From: Haloarcula sp. CBA1127
Lineage (GTDB): Archaea; Halobacteriota; Halobacteria; Halobacteriales; Haloarculaceae
Length of the DNA stretch: 64,000 bases
Assembly: GCF_001485575.1 (NCBI RefSeq)
Contig: NZ_BCNB01000006.1
Span: 2,790,001 to 2,854,000, forward strand
Reading direction: 5' to 3'
Made by a program: the position numbers and the translations under genes. The notes under the pieces were generated by a model. It was not told where the DNA came from. It did no database searches and saw only the letters and a program-made list of their open reading frames with translations. Positions 34,587 through 43,741 of the stretch are shown piece by piece; the stretch's first letter is position 1, and each line of letters begins with the position of its first letter.

Positions 34587-35198
34587 ATGAACTACGAGTC
34601 CGCTCTACAGCGTGCGTACGACGTGCTACCAGACCAGCCCCGGGAGGCGGGTGAACGGCTCTCGATTCCGGACCCCGAAGGACAGACTGACGGTGCGTTC
34701 ACACGCCTGACGAATTTAGAGGCAATCGCCGACGCAGTCTCGCGGGACGCCCAGCATCTCCACCGAGCCATCCAGCGCGAGTTCGGGACCAACGGTCAGT
34801 TCGACGGCGGCGAAGCCCGCTACAACGGCTCGTTCGACACCAGCGATTTCGAGGCCGCTATTGACGCGTACATCGCCGAGTACGTCACCTGTTCCGAGTG
34901 TGGCCTGCCCGACACCGTCCTCAAAAACGAGGACGGCGTCGACATGCTGCGCTGTCAGGCCTGTGGTGCGTTCCGTCCGGTCGCCAAGGGTGCGAGTTCG
35001 AACACGCAGCAGGACCGACCGACGCTCGAAGAGGGCGAGACCTACGAGGTCAAGATCACCGGCACCGGCCGCGAGGGCGACGGCGTCGCCGAGAAAGGGA
35101 AGTACACCATCTTCGTTTCCGGAGCGCGCGAAGGCCAGGTTGTCGAAGCCTACATCGAGAGCATCAGCGGCACGCTGGCGTTCGGTCGAGTCGCCTGA
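34587..35198 (+). CDS. eif2b: translation initiation factor aIF2 beta subunit with TRAM domain
   Basis: 203 residues. An N-terminal helix that binds aIF2-gamma leads to the alpha/beta core (about 25-95), then a four-Cys zinc ribbon (CSEC and CQAC, about 102-127). A C-terminal TRAM domain (about 145-203) with GETYEVKITGTGREGDG and IFVSGAREGQVV follows. The TRAM fusion is normal for haloarchaeal aIF2-beta; other archaeal versions end after the ribbon. The factor delivers initiator Met-tRNA to the small subunit. ATG at 34587, divergent from the DUF7344 gene. Confidence 0.95.
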   Translation: MNYESALQRAYDVLPDQPREAGERLSIPDPEGQTDGAFTRLTNLEAIADAVSRDAQHLHRAIQREFGTNGQFDGGEARYNGSFDTSDFEAAIDAYIAEYVTCSECGLPDTVLKNEDGVDMLRCQACGAFRPVAKGASSNTQQDRPTLEEGETYEVKITGTGREGDGVAEKGKYTIFVSGAREGQVVEAYIESISGTLAFGRVA

Positions 35199-35233
35199 AG
35201 GAAGCTTCTCCGCGGCGCAGTTACGTTTCTTCC

Positions 35234-36160
35234 TTATTCCCAGAGATCCGTCGAGAGATATCGCTCGCCGGTGTCCGGCAGGACGGCGACCACCGTCTCG
35301 TCGGGGTTCTCGGTAGCGTACTCTGTCGCCGCGTGCAGCGCCGCACCCGATGAAATCCCGACCATGATGCCCTCCTCGCTGGCGAGTCGGTGAGTCGCGT
35401 CGATAGATTCTGCCTTGCTCGCGGTCCGAACCTCGTCGACGAGGTCACGCCGGAGAATGTCCGGTACGAACCCGGGACCGATACCCTGGATATCGTGGCT
35501 ATCGGGGTCGTCCGCCGAGAGCAGTTTGGACTGTTCCGGCTCAACGGCGACCGAGGTGAGATCCGCGCCGACCTCCTCCTCGATGTACTCCGAGATGCCG
35601 GTGATTGTGCCGCCGGTCCCGACGCCGGCGACGACGGCGTCTACGTCGCCGTCGGTGTCGTTCCAGATCTCCGGACCCGTCGTTTCGCGGTGTGCTCGCG
35701 GGTTCGCCTCGTTCTCGAACTGCCGAGCGCGAACGGTGCCCGGCGCGTCCGCGAGTTCGTTCGCGCGTTCGATTGCGCCGCTCATACCACCGGCAGCTGG
35801 TGTGAGTTCGAGGTCCGCGCCGAGCCCCGACAGCAACTGCCGGCGCTCCTCGCTCATCGATTCGGGCATCGTCAGCACGCAGTCGTACCCCCGTGCAGCA
35901 CAGACAGCAGCCAACCCGATGCCGGTGTTACCACTGGTCGCTTCGACGACCGTTCCGTCGTCGGGGAGGGCACCGGACTCGGCGGCTGCGTCGACCATGT
36001 ACAGTGCGATGCGGTCCTTCACCGAGTAGGGGTTCGCCGCTTCGACCTTGCCGAGCAGATTGTCCGCAAAGCTGTCGAGACAGACCAGCGGCGTGTCGCC
36101 GATGAGCGCAGTCACACTGGACGCGACAGTACCGTCATCTCGCTGGGCATACGACTGCAT
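35234..36160 (-). CDS. cysK: cysteine synthase (O-acetylserine sulfhydrylase family)
   Basis: 308 residues of the PLP fold-type II family. NPYSVKDR carries Lys48, the PLP Schiff base. SGNTG (76-80) is the substrate loop, and GVGTGGTITG binds the cofactor phosphate. IGPGFVPDIL is the usual motif before the active-site closure. It makes cysteine from O-acetylserine and sulfide. ATG at 36160 is used rather than the upstream frame to 36223, which has no homology features. Cystathionine beta-synthase is the main alternative, but no CBS domain is present. Confidence 0.93.
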   Translation of the reverse strand: MQSYAQRDDGTVASSVTALIGDTPLVCLDSFADNLLGKVEAANPYSVKDRIALYMVDAAAESGALPDDGTVVEATSGNTGIGLAAVCAARGYDCVLTMPESMSEERRQLLSGLGADLELTPAAGGMSGAIERANELADAPGTVRARQFENEANPRAHRETTGPEIWNDTDGDVDAVVAGVGTGGTITGISEYIEEEVGADLTSVAVEPEQSKLLSADDPDSHDIQGIGPGFVPDILRRDLVDEVRTASKAESIDATHRLASEEGIMVGISSGAALHAATEYATENPDETVVAVLPDTGERYLSTDLWE

Positions 36161-36248
36161 ACACCGGGAGAAGACGATTAGTCCCCGTAACAGGGTTCCC
36201 CGAATACTGCGGGTCGGATACATTCACTCGGTTCCGAGTCTCCAGAAG

Positions 36249-36256
36249 CTTATGTT
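36249..36256 (+). promoter_or_regulatory. TATA-like box of the 41-residue gene
   Basis: cttatgtt is centred about 27 bases before the ATG at 36280. This supports a leaderless small gene between cysK and the SRAP gene. Confidence 0.5.
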
Positions 36257-36279
36257 GTCTCCATCCAATCGTCTCAGTA

Positions 36280-36405
36280 ATGCCTGAGATTACCGTCTCT
36301 GAGGGGCTGTACCGACAGCTATCCGCCGCCGAAGACCAAGTCGAGGAAGACACGCTCTGGAAGATGCTGCACCAGTTCAAGCGCCAGAACACGCCAAGCG
36401 AGTAA
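36280..36405 (+). CDS. 41-residue helical protein (DUF7557-like)
   Basis: ATG at 36280 to TAA at 36403. The product starts MPEITVSEGLYRQLSAAE, continues with an acidic linker and ends WKMLHQFKRQNTPSE. The opening strand and helix resemble the antitoxin-type ribbon-helix-helix or DUF7557 proteins common in haloarchaea. It has its own TATA-like box. No toxin gene is adjacent. Function unknown; the start and composition make a real gene more likely than chance. Confidence 0.65.
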   Translation: MPEITVSEGLYRQLSAAEDQVEEDTLWKMLHQFKRQNTPSE

Positions 36406-36413
36406 CGCCGTCG

Positions 36414-37115
36414 CTATCCGACCGGTTCGATGAGTTCCGGTGAGTCATTAGCAGGACTGTTGACCGCTGACGAAACCGGATAGGTCTGCATAGGTCCGTC
36501 GAACGGATCAAGCAGTGTGCCCACGTCGTCGGCGCTGCCGCGCAGCCACGTCGACTCCTCCGAGGGGGCAAGGATGACGGCCATTCGATGATGGAGGTCG
36601 GCAACGGCCTCGTTCGGTTCGGTCGTCACAATTGTGAATGACTCGACGATATCGTCTTCATCGCCCAAATCACCGCCGCTTGCACCGAACTCTCCCAGCC
36701 CAGTCTGTCGCTGTGGCGGCTTCCACCGCTCGTACAGCCCCGCCATCGCGAACAGGTCGTCGTCCGGCAGCGCCACGCGGTACGGCTGCTTGCCGCCGCT
36801 CGTCTCGACCCACTCGTAGAACCCATCAGCAGGGACCAGACAGCGCCGGGACTCGTACGCCTCAGCGAACGACCGTTTCTCCGCCAGCGTCTCGGCGCGG
36901 GCGTTGATGTGCCCGTGGTCCGTTCGGCTGTCGGCCCAGGTCGGAATCAGGCCCCACTCCATCCGCTGGATTGTGCCCGGTGACTCGTCGGTGATGACCG
37001 GCAGGTCCTGACTCGGAGCGGCGTTGTATCGCGACTCGTAGTCGAAGGCAAACTTGGCGTCAAACCGCGTCTCAATTTCCTCGCGAGGGGAGAACAAACT
37101 GTAGCGGCCACACAT
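36414..37115 (-). CDS. SRAP (HMCES/YedK) family DNA-protein crosslink protein
   Basis: 233 residues. It starts MCGRYSLF, with the essential Cys2 that, after Met removal, forms a covalent thiazolidine link to abasic sites in single-stranded DNA. Other conserved elements are YNAAPSQ, WGLIPTWA, NARAET, RRCLVPADGFYEW and LHHRMAVIL. It shields abasic sites from cleavage. The ATG at 37115 is fixed by the need for Cys at position 2. An upstream frame to 37400 is spurious. It overlaps no neighbour and is convergent with the small 36280 gene. Confidence 0.93.
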   Translation of the reverse strand: MCGRYSLFSPREEIETRFDAKFAFDYESRYNAAPSQDLPVITDESPGTIQRMEWGLIPTWADSRTDHGHINARAETLAEKRSFAEAYESRRCLVPADGFYEWVETSGGKQPYRVALPDDDLFAMAGLYERWKPPQRQTGLGEFGASGGDLGDEDDIVESFTIVTTEPNEAVADLHHRMAVILAPSEESTWLRGSADDVGTLLDPFDGPMQTYPVSSAVNSPANDSPELIEPVG

Positions 37116-37149
37116 AACCTGCGTTTGGCGGTCCCGCTGGATAAACCCA

Positions 37150-38799
37150 CTACTCGCGCATCCACTCGCTTGCCTGTGGCTCCGTCGGGTCGGTCCTGAC
37201 CTCGATGAGCGTCGGCGCATCCGTCTGAACCGCTTCACGAACCGCCGTGCGGATTTCGGACGGCGTGTCGGCTTGCATGGCTTCCATCCCCATTCCGGCA
37301 GCGACAGTCTCGAAATCAATCGGCGTCTTGTCCCATCCGTACGCCTGCTGGTCGAGGTCGTAGCTGCGCCCCGCCTCCTCGCTGATAATCGCGTAATCAT
37401 CGTTGTTGAGGACGACGACAGTTATTGGGAGATTCTCAGCGACTGCGGTATGGAGCTCGTGGACGCACATCATGAGGCCGCCATCACCGGTCAGTGCAAC
37501 GACCGGCGTGTCCGGGTTCGCTAGCTGTGCCCCAATCGCCGACGGCAGTCCCGTTCCCATCGTCGCCCACGACCCGGGGTTGACGTAGCTGCGTGGGCCG
37601 TACGCCGCAAACGTGTTCAGCGCCCAGACGCGGAACCCCCCGGCGTCGACAGCTGTGATGGCATCCGAAGGGAGTGCGTCTCGAAGGACTTGCAGCACAT
37701 GGACGGAGGTCAGCGGCGGTTCCGAATCCACGAGCGGTTCGATTCGACGCGCTGTGGCGTCACGGACAGCCTGTGCGCGTTCGGTCCCGTCCGTCTTCGA
37801 GGCGGGAGCGGTGTCAGCCGCCGCAATTTTGTTCTCAATCGCCGTCATCGCGTCCGCGGCATCTGCGAGGATGCCGACAGTCGGGTCATAGCCCGTGCCG
37901 AGGTCGTCAGCGTCAATGGTGACCTGAATGAGTGTCTCAGGCAGTTCGACCGACCACCCGCGTGTCCCGTGTGCGTCGAGGTCAGAGCCGACGGCCAGCA
38001 CAGCGTCGGAATCGGCGAGACAGTCCAGTAGCTCTGGGCTCGCGCTGCCGGCCAACACGCCGGCACTGAGGTCGTGATCCTCGGGGAACACGCCCTTGCC
38101 CTTGTACGTCGTTACGACAGGCGCGTCGAGTCGCTCGGCGAGGCTTCGGAGCGCCGCCGTCCCACCCGACGCTCGCACACCACCGCCGGCCAGAATAAGG
38201 GGCCGCTCGGCCGCAAGCAGGTGCTCGGCGGCTGTCGCAACTTCCTGCTCCGGAACGGTGCTGGAAGACGGAGCCGAAGGTGTGCTTGCACCAGCCAGCG
38301 GGACATCCATCTGCAGGTAGTTCTTTGGAAGCCCGACTCTGACTGGTCCCTTCGGAGGTGTTTGCGCGATCTGTACTGCCCGGTCGATCGTCGCCGCTGT
38401 CGTTTCGGGGTTTTTCAGTAATATGTTCTCTTTGACGACGTTGTCATAGGTGTCCGGTGGGGTTTCGTGGATCGCATCGCCGCCCCGGAGCGCCGGCTCG
38501 GTTTCAATGGCGAAATGCACCAGCGGTGTGCAGTCGTTCAGCGCGTTTTTCAGGCCGTTCATCGCGTTCATATCGCCCGGGCCGGGGACGACAACCGTGC
38601 TCGCTATCTCCCCGCTCGTTTCTGCATAGCCCCAGGCCTGATGTGAGACCGCCGTTTCGTGTCGTGCCACGACGAATCGGATGTCGTCCCGGTTGCCGAT
38701 GGCCTCGTTCAGCGGGAGGGACTGCTTTCCGGGGATTCCGAAGACGGTATCGATACCGTTCGCGACGAGACGGTCTACCACCGCCAGACTAACGCGCAT
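37150..38799 (-). CDS. ThDP-dependent enzyme of the acetolactate synthase/benzoylformate decarboxylase family
   Basis: 549 residues with the three classic domains. The N-terminal PYR domain has FGIPGKQSLPLNEA and the catalytic Glu in ARHETAVSHQAWGYAE. A central nucleotide-like domain (about 180-320) includes PLILAGGGVRASG. The C-terminal PP domain has the ThDP/Mg motif GDGGLMMCVHELHTA ending in NND. No regulatory subunit is nearby, and the sequence lacks obvious FAD contacts, so true acetolactate synthase is not certain. Phosphonopyruvate, benzoylformate or sulfopyruvate decarboxylases are alternatives. Monocistronic on the minus strand. Confidence 0.85.
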   Translation of the reverse strand: MRVSLAVVDRLVANGIDTVFGIPGKQSLPLNEAIGNRDDIRFVVARHETAVSHQAWGYAETSGEIASTVVVPGPGDMNAMNGLKNALNDCTPLVHFAIETEPALRGGDAIHETPPDTYDNVVKENILLKNPETTAATIDRAVQIAQTPPKGPVRVGLPKNYLQMDVPLAGASTPSAPSSSTVPEQEVATAAEHLLAAERPLILAGGGVRASGGTAALRSLAERLDAPVVTTYKGKGVFPEDHDLSAGVLAGSASPELLDCLADSDAVLAVGSDLDAHGTRGWSVELPETLIQVTIDADDLGTGYDPTVGILADAADAMTAIENKIAAADTAPASKTDGTERAQAVRDATARRIEPLVDSEPPLTSVHVLQVLRDALPSDAITAVDAGGFRVWALNTFAAYGPRSYVNPGSWATMGTGLPSAIGAQLANPDTPVVALTGDGGLMMCVHELHTAVAENLPITVVVLNNDDYAIISEEAGRSYDLDQQAYGWDKTPIDFETVAAGMGMEAMQADTPSEIRTAVREAVQTDAPTLIEVRTDPTEPQASEWMRE

Positions 38800-38932
38800 A
38801 CTGATTCCTCACTCCGAAGACAATTCACTCTCATGACTTTAGTTCGCCACCGGTCATGCTAGACCCGAGACCACGTCGGGTCGCCACAGTCGCAGGGGAG
38901 AATATACTACCGGGCCCTGCACGGCCCGCGAA

Positions 38933-38939
38933 TTTAAAT
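38933..38939 (+). promoter_or_regulatory. TATA box of the 128-residue gene
   Basis: tttaaat, preceded by a GC-rich GGGCC/GGCCC inverted repeat (about 38912-38928). The box lies 29 bases before the ATG at 38965. Confidence 0.5.
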
Positions 38940-38964
38940 CCGAAAGCGCCCAACTACGTGACAG

Positions 38965-39351
38965 ATGACCACGGACCCCTCGTTCAGCATCCCAGCCCAC
39001 CCACAGCGGCGCTTTCCCCACGGGAGCGGGGTCGAATACGAGGGCGGGACGGAGTTCCGACTCATCCCGGAACAGGAGCAGGCGACGCCGGACCTCGCCG
39101 AGACAGTCGTCGACATTCTTGCGGCTGGGCCGTACCGCTACGGTGATTTCCACGACCTGCCGATGCCGCTGTGGCTGGTCCGCGACGAGGAGACGACCGA
39201 CGTGTTCCGCGTCGCGGTCCGCGACGGGACGGTCCGACTGCACGTCTTGCCGACCACGGAGTCCGACGGGCTACAGCGCTTCTTCGATCGCTTGTGTGAG
39301 ACCAGCGCAGGGGGATCGTGGGCTGTGCAACGACACGTTGACGGGCAGTAG
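38965..39351 (+). CDS. haloarchaeal hypothetical protein
   Basis: 128 residues, acidic, predicted alpha/beta (strands around RLIPEQ, LWLVRDE, FRVAVRDGTVRLHVLP). No Cys motif, signal or membrane segment. It has its own TATA box and is followed 61 bp later by the LOR/SDH gene on the same strand. No family recognised; the codon usage and compact start at 38965 make a real gene likely. Confidence 0.65.
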   Translation: MTTDPSFSIPAHPQRRFPHGSGVEYEGGTEFRLIPEQEQATPDLAETVVDILAAGPYRYGDFHDLPMPLWLVRDEETTDVFRVAVRDGTVRLHVLPTTESDGLQRFFDRLCETSAGGSWAVQRHVDGQ

Positions 39352-39412
39352 CCGGGCCACGGGGTCGCGCAGACCCAAAACCGTCTTACACACCTGCCTC
39401 CATGTCTTGGCC

Positions 39413-40702
39413 ATGACCGTCTCTCGCGAAGTCGAGCTAGAGGGCCACATCATCGACTCCGGGATGATGCAGTCCTGTTTCGGCATCATCATGGACCTGG
39501 GCGGCTCCTTCTCCGTCCAGGAGTTCGATATCGGCCGCCACAAAGACGAGGAGTCCTACGCCCGAATGCTCGTCGAGGCCGACGACGAGGCCCAACTACA
39601 GTCGATTGTCCACGAACTCCACCAGCACGGCGTCAACCCTTCGGACCCGAAAGACGCCACGCTCGTCCCCGCGCCCGACGACCAGGTCGTCCCACATGGA
39701 TTCTACTCGACGACGAACCATCCGACGTTCATCCGCCACAACGGCGAGTGGATAGAGGTCGAGGACGTGGAGATGGACTGTGCTGTGGTTGTCGAGGACG
39801 GCGACGCCAGCGAGGCGCAACGCGCCTCGGAACAGTCGAGCGGCGGCGACGAGACGCCGCGAGACGGCCCCCGTGCCTACACGAAAGTTCTCAACGCCAT
39901 CGAAGAGGGCGACATGGTCGTTACCGACGAGACCGGTATCAAGGTCCAGCCGCCGGAGCGGCCCCGCGACTCTGGCGGCGCGTTCGGCTTCATGCAGGGC
40001 GGCGTCTCCTCGGAGCGGCCGTCGGAGTCGACCATCCGCAAGATCGCGAACGCAATCGAGGAGACGAAGAAAGAGGGCGGGAATGTGATGGCGGTCTGTG
40101 GGCCGGCGCTCATCCACTCCGGGGCGCGGGAGGACCTTGCTCGCCTCGTTCGAGAGGGCTACGTCGACATGCTCTCGGCCGGCAACGGGTTCGCCGTCCA
40201 CGACATCGAGCGGGACATCTACGGCACATCGCTCGGGATGGACACCGAGAGCCTTGACCATCCCCGCCACGGCCACAAGCACCACATCTACACAATCAGC
40301 GAGGTCATCCGTGAGGGCGGTATCGAGGAGGCCGTCGAATCCGGAACCATCGAGTCCGGGGTAATGTACGAGTGTATCGATAACGACCGCCCGTTCGTCC
40401 TCGCGGGCTCTATCCGTGACGACGGCCCGCTCCCGGACACGATTACCGACGCCGTCGAGGCCCAGAACGCCATCCGAGAGCAGGCCCACGAAGCCGACAT
40501 GGTGCTGATGCTCTCGACGCTGCTGCACTCGGTCGCCGTCGGGAATTGCCTCCCCTCGACGACACGGGTCGTCTGCGTCGACATCAACCCCGCGACGGTG
40601 ACACAGCTCCTCGACCGCGGCTCCGCACAGGCAGTCGGGATGGTCACCGACATCGGGACCTTTGTCCCGATTCTGGCGAGGCAGTTGCTTGGCGAGGACT
40701 AG
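39413..40702 (+). CDS. LOR/SDH-domain protein, archaeal ornithine cyclodeaminase type (TIGR00300)
   Basis: 429 residues. An N-terminal LOR/SDH domain (about 1-105) opens EVELEGHIIDSGMMQSCFGIIMDLGG, with GHIIDS and the Cys typical of the family. A C-terminal Rossmann-like domain (about 200-429) has VMAVCGPALIHSGA, SAGNGFAVHDIE, YGTSLGM and HGHKHHIYTI. Members convert ornithine to proline in methanogens, and the C-terminal domain also occurs in cyanobacterial AgrE. Here it likely does the same. ATG at 39413. An insertion rich in Ser, Gly and Glu (about 135-160) is a haloarchaeal addition. Confidence 0.85.
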   Translation: MTVSREVELEGHIIDSGMMQSCFGIIMDLGGSFSVQEFDIGRHKDEESYARMLVEADDEAQLQSIVHELHQHGVNPSDPKDATLVPAPDDQVVPHGFYSTTNHPTFIRHNGEWIEVEDVEMDCAVVVEDGDASEAQRASEQSSGGDETPRDGPRAYTKVLNAIEEGDMVVTDETGIKVQPPERPRDSGGAFGFMQGGVSSERPSESTIRKIANAIEETKKEGGNVMAVCGPALIHSGAREDLARLVREGYVDMLSAGNGFAVHDIERDIYGTSLGMDTESLDHPRHGHKHHIYTISEVIREGGIEEAVESGTIESGVMYECIDNDRPFVLAGSIRDDGPLPDTITDAVEAQNAIREQAHEADMVLMLSTLLHSVAVGNCLPSTTRVVCVDINPATVTQLLDRGSAQAVGMVTDIGTFVPILARQLLGED

Positions 40703-40800
40703 GTCGACCACGAGCGACGCGAGTGGGGAAAAAGCGAGGCGACCAAATCGATGATTCGTGGACTGTCCCCGGTTGTCACGCCGGTATTCTCGCGAGATGC

Positions 40801-40806
40801 TTATTA
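40801..40806 (+). promoter_or_regulatory. TATA box of the KaiC-like/kinase operon
   Basis: ttatta, preceded by gc, lies 26-27 bases before the ATG at 40830. It makes the first gene leaderless. Confidence 0.6.
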
Positions 40807-40829
40807 CCGGCCGTCCGATACCTCCTTCT

Positions 40830-42320
40830 ATGTCCTCTTCCGAGCGGCAGTTCACGCAGCTTTCTAGCGGTATCTCCGGCCTTGATTCGCTTCTCAGAGG
40901 CGGGCTGGTGGAAGGGCGGCTCTATCTCGTTATCGGGCCGCCCGGAACCGGCAAAACACTACTTGGCACGCAGTTTCTCGAAGCAGGGCTCGAAGCCGGC
41001 GACGACGTGCTGTTCATTCACGCTGAAGAGTCTGCCGCCGATCTGCTGGCGAATACTGCCGAACTCGGCATCGATATCGGCGACGCGACGTTTCTCGATG
41101 TCGGCCCCGACTCGGAGTTCTTCGAGGAGGCCGAGTCGTACGACGTGGTCAAGCCGCAAGACATCGAGGACGGGCACCTGATTTCGGATATCCGCGAGGC
41201 TATCGAGCGGGTTGACCCGGACCGTGTTCTCATCGACCCCATCACGCATTTCCAGTATCTCGAACCGACCGAGTACCAGTTTCGCAAGCGCGTCATCGCC
41301 TTCGCGCGCTTCCTGCAGGACAGGGAGACGACCGTGCTGGCGACCAAGACGCCGAGCAATCAGATGGACACGCAACTCAGGTCGCTCAGCGACGGCATTA
41401 TCTCACTCAGCTACGGCGACGAGAAGGCAGGTCGGCGGATTCGACTGCGCAAGCACCGCGGCATCGGCCAGCAGGACGGCTCACACGGACTGGAGATACG
41501 CGACTCCGGCGTCGAAGTGTATCCGGCGCTCGAACCGGAACAGCGGACGCGGTCGTTCGACCCCACGCAGTTTTCCGCCGGGGTTCCGGAACTGGATTCG
41601 CTCCTCGATGGCGGACTCGAACGCGGGACAGTGACGATTCTTAGCGGCCCCTCTGGTGTCGGCAAGTCGACGACAGCGACGGAGTTCCTGGCCTCCGCAG
41701 CGGCAGACGGGTCCCCAGCGCTCGCGTACCTGTTCGACGAGTCAATCGATACGTTCAGCCACCGCTGTGAGACGTTCGGGATACCGCTCTCGGAGTTACG
41801 TGACGAGGGGACACTTCTCGTCGAGGAGGTCGAATCGCTGGCGCTGTCGCCCGAGGAGTTCGCAAACCGCGTCAAGGCCCAAGCCGAGGAGCGTGGGGCC
41901 GAACTCGTAGTTATCGACGGCATCGCGGGCTACAAGAACGCGATCAAGCGCGGCCAAGACGACGTGGAACTGCGTCGGCGGCTCCACGCCCTGACACAGC
42001 AGCTCACGCGCGGGAACACGGCTGTAATCCTGATCGACCAGCGCAGAGACGTGACCGGGCTGCACGAGCCGACGAGCGAGAACGTCAGCTACCTCGCTGA
42101 CAACATCGTCTTCCAGAACTACATCGAGGTCGCAGGCGAACTCCAGCGCGTCGTCGGCGCACTGAAAAAGCGCGTCGGTGGGTTCGAAACCGTGCCTCGC
42201 CGGTTCGAGATAACCGCCGACGGCCTACAGGTCGGCAACCCCGTCTCAGGAATACACGGCGTGTTTGAGGGCGTCCCTGAACAGCATGGCGACGGCAACA
42301 ATCAGTCGTCCACTCGCTAA
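40830..42320 (+). CDS. KaiC-like ATPase with two RecA domains
   Basis: 496 residues with two RecA-like ATPase halves. Walker A motifs are GPPGTGKT (36-43) and GPSGVGKS (about 272-279). Each half is preceded by the KaiC opening (SGISGLDSLLRGGL and AGVPELDSLLDGGL). Catalytic Glu residues lie in HAEES and FDESI. In archaea such proteins act in signalling and motility control rather than in circadian clocks. It is followed six bases later by a PAS histidine kinase, so the two form an operon and probably one signalling pathway. No KaiB is nearby. Confidence 0.88.
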   Translation: MSSSERQFTQLSSGISGLDSLLRGGLVEGRLYLVIGPPGTGKTLLGTQFLEAGLEAGDDVLFIHAEESAADLLANTAELGIDIGDATFLDVGPDSEFFEEAESYDVVKPQDIEDGHLISDIREAIERVDPDRVLIDPITHFQYLEPTEYQFRKRVIAFARFLQDRETTVLATKTPSNQMDTQLRSLSDGIISLSYGDEKAGRRIRLRKHRGIGQQDGSHGLEIRDSGVEVYPALEPEQRTRSFDPTQFSAGVPELDSLLDGGLERGTVTILSGPSGVGKSTTATEFLASAAADGSPALAYLFDESIDTFSHRCETFGIPLSELRDEGTLLVEEVESLALSPEEFANRVKAQAEERGAELVVIDGIAGYKNAIKRGQDDVELRRRLHALTQQLTRGNTAVILIDQRRDVTGLHEPTSENVSYLADNIVFQNYIEVAGELQRVVGALKKRVGGFETVPRRFEITADGLQVGNPVSGIHGVFEGVPEQHGDGNNQSSTR

Positions 42321-42326
42321 CCACCG

Positions 42327-43727
42327 ATGGCTGACATCCAGTTACTGCTGGCCGGCGATGGTAACCGGAACGCACTCGCCTCCGTCATCGCCGAACACCA
42401 CACGCCGATCACAGACGACGAGTTCCGGGAGGCCGATCTCCACATCGTCGATGAGTCGTCGTTTCCGAAATACAGAGCAGCGATAGAACAGTACAAAAGC
42501 CGGGCAGATCCGGTGTTTTGCCCCGTGATTCTGGTCCGTCGCGAGGAGACCCCGGTCAGGATTGACCTCCCCGATATCGACGCTGCGGAACAGCCACTCG
42601 TGGTAAACGATATCGTGACAGCGCCGGTGGATACGCAGGCGCTCTTTCGAACTATCGCGAACCTCCTCGCGCGGCGCAGCCATACCGAGGACCTCGCCGA
42701 AAACCTCAGGGAGCAAAACAACGAACTCCGGCGGTTCAGAAACGCTGTCGAGCACGCGGGGCATGCGATCCTGATAACGAACACGAACGGCATTATCGAG
42801 TACGTTAACCCGGCGTTCGAGGAACTCACCGGATTCAGCGCTGAGGAAGCGATCGGTCGGACGCCACGGATACTCAAATCCGGTGAGCAGGGCGAACAGT
42901 TCTACGAGCGGCTCTGGGACACGATCTGTCGCGGCGAGGTCTGGACGAGCGAGATCGTAAACGAGCGAAAGTCCGGCGAGCGGTTCATCATCAACCAGAC
43001 CATCGCTCCGATCCAAGACGCGGACGGGACGATACAGGGGTTCGTCGGGATGCAGGACGAGATCACCGGCCGTCGACTGCGCGAGCAACAACTCACCGTC
43101 TTTCATCGGATTCTTCGGCACAATCTCCGGAACAACGGAACGACGATCAGCGGACGTGCAGATATTCTTTCAGAGTTAGTCGACGACGACGACGCGCTTG
43201 CCCACCTTGAGACGATCAAAGGGAACGTTCAGTCCCTGCTCGATATCAGCGAGAAAGCCCACCACGTGCAGGAACTGCTCGCGGACTCGGTTACCGACGA
43301 TGTCGAGCGCGAACTCGAAGCCGTTCTCAGCGATATCACAGACGGGCTGGCCGCAGCATACCCCAACGCCGAGTTCGTCGTCGAAAACGACTCGCTCCCG
43401 TCATCGACGATAGATGCAAAGGTTGTCCCGGCGTTACAGGAACTCATCGAGAACGGTATCAAGCACTCCGATGCATCGGCACCGCGAGTGACAATCCGGG
43501 CGGAGCGCCACGACACGACAGCGACAGTGACGGTATCGGACAACGGGCCGGGCGTCCCGGACCAGGAGCGCCGGGTCATCGAAGCGGCGGAAGAAAAGCC
43601 ACTCGAACACGGGTCCGGGCTAGGGCTGTGGTTCGCGTACTGGCTCGTCAGCTACGTCGGTGGCGATATCGATATCCGGGCTGATACCGACGGGACAAGT
43701 GTCGCCGTGACGATGCCCGTGCGGTGA
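42327..43727 (+). CDS. PAS-domain sensor histidine kinase (haloarchaeal RHNL type)
   Basis: 466 residues. The first 110 residues look like a degenerate receiver or REC-like domain. A coiled linker and a PAS domain follow (about 135-250), with VEHAGHAILITNTNGIIEYVNPAFEELTG. The dimerisation helix has FHRILRHNLRN with candidate phospho-His 260 or 266, and the ATPase domain has ELIENGIKHS, DNGPGVP and GSGLGLW. No membrane segments, so it is cytosolic. The signal is unknown. It is in an operon with the KaiC-like gene, six bases away. A cognate response regulator is not adjacent. Confidence 0.9.
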   Translation: MADIQLLLAGDGNRNALASVIAEHHTPITDDEFREADLHIVDESSFPKYRAAIEQYKSRADPVFCPVILVRREETPVRIDLPDIDAAEQPLVVNDIVTAPVDTQALFRTIANLLARRSHTEDLAENLREQNNELRRFRNAVEHAGHAILITNTNGIIEYVNPAFEELTGFSAEEAIGRTPRILKSGEQGEQFYERLWDTICRGEVWTSEIVNERKSGERFIINQTIAPIQDADGTIQGFVGMQDEITGRRLREQQLTVFHRILRHNLRNNGTTISGRADILSELVDDDDALAHLETIKGNVQSLLDISEKAHHVQELLADSVTDDVERELEAVLSDITDGLAAAYPNAEFVVENDSLPSSTIDAKVVPALQELIENGIKHSDASAPRVTIRAERHDTTATVTVSDNGPGVPDQERRVIEAAEEKPLEHGSGLGLWFAYWLVSYVGGDIDIRADTDGTSVAVTMPVR

Positions 43728-43741
43728 CGACAACCACGCGT

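Noticed and set aside
38856..39146. 96-codon frame overlapping the start of the 128-residue gene
   Set aside because: Basic, Pro/Arg-rich product in another frame over a supported gene with its own TATA box.
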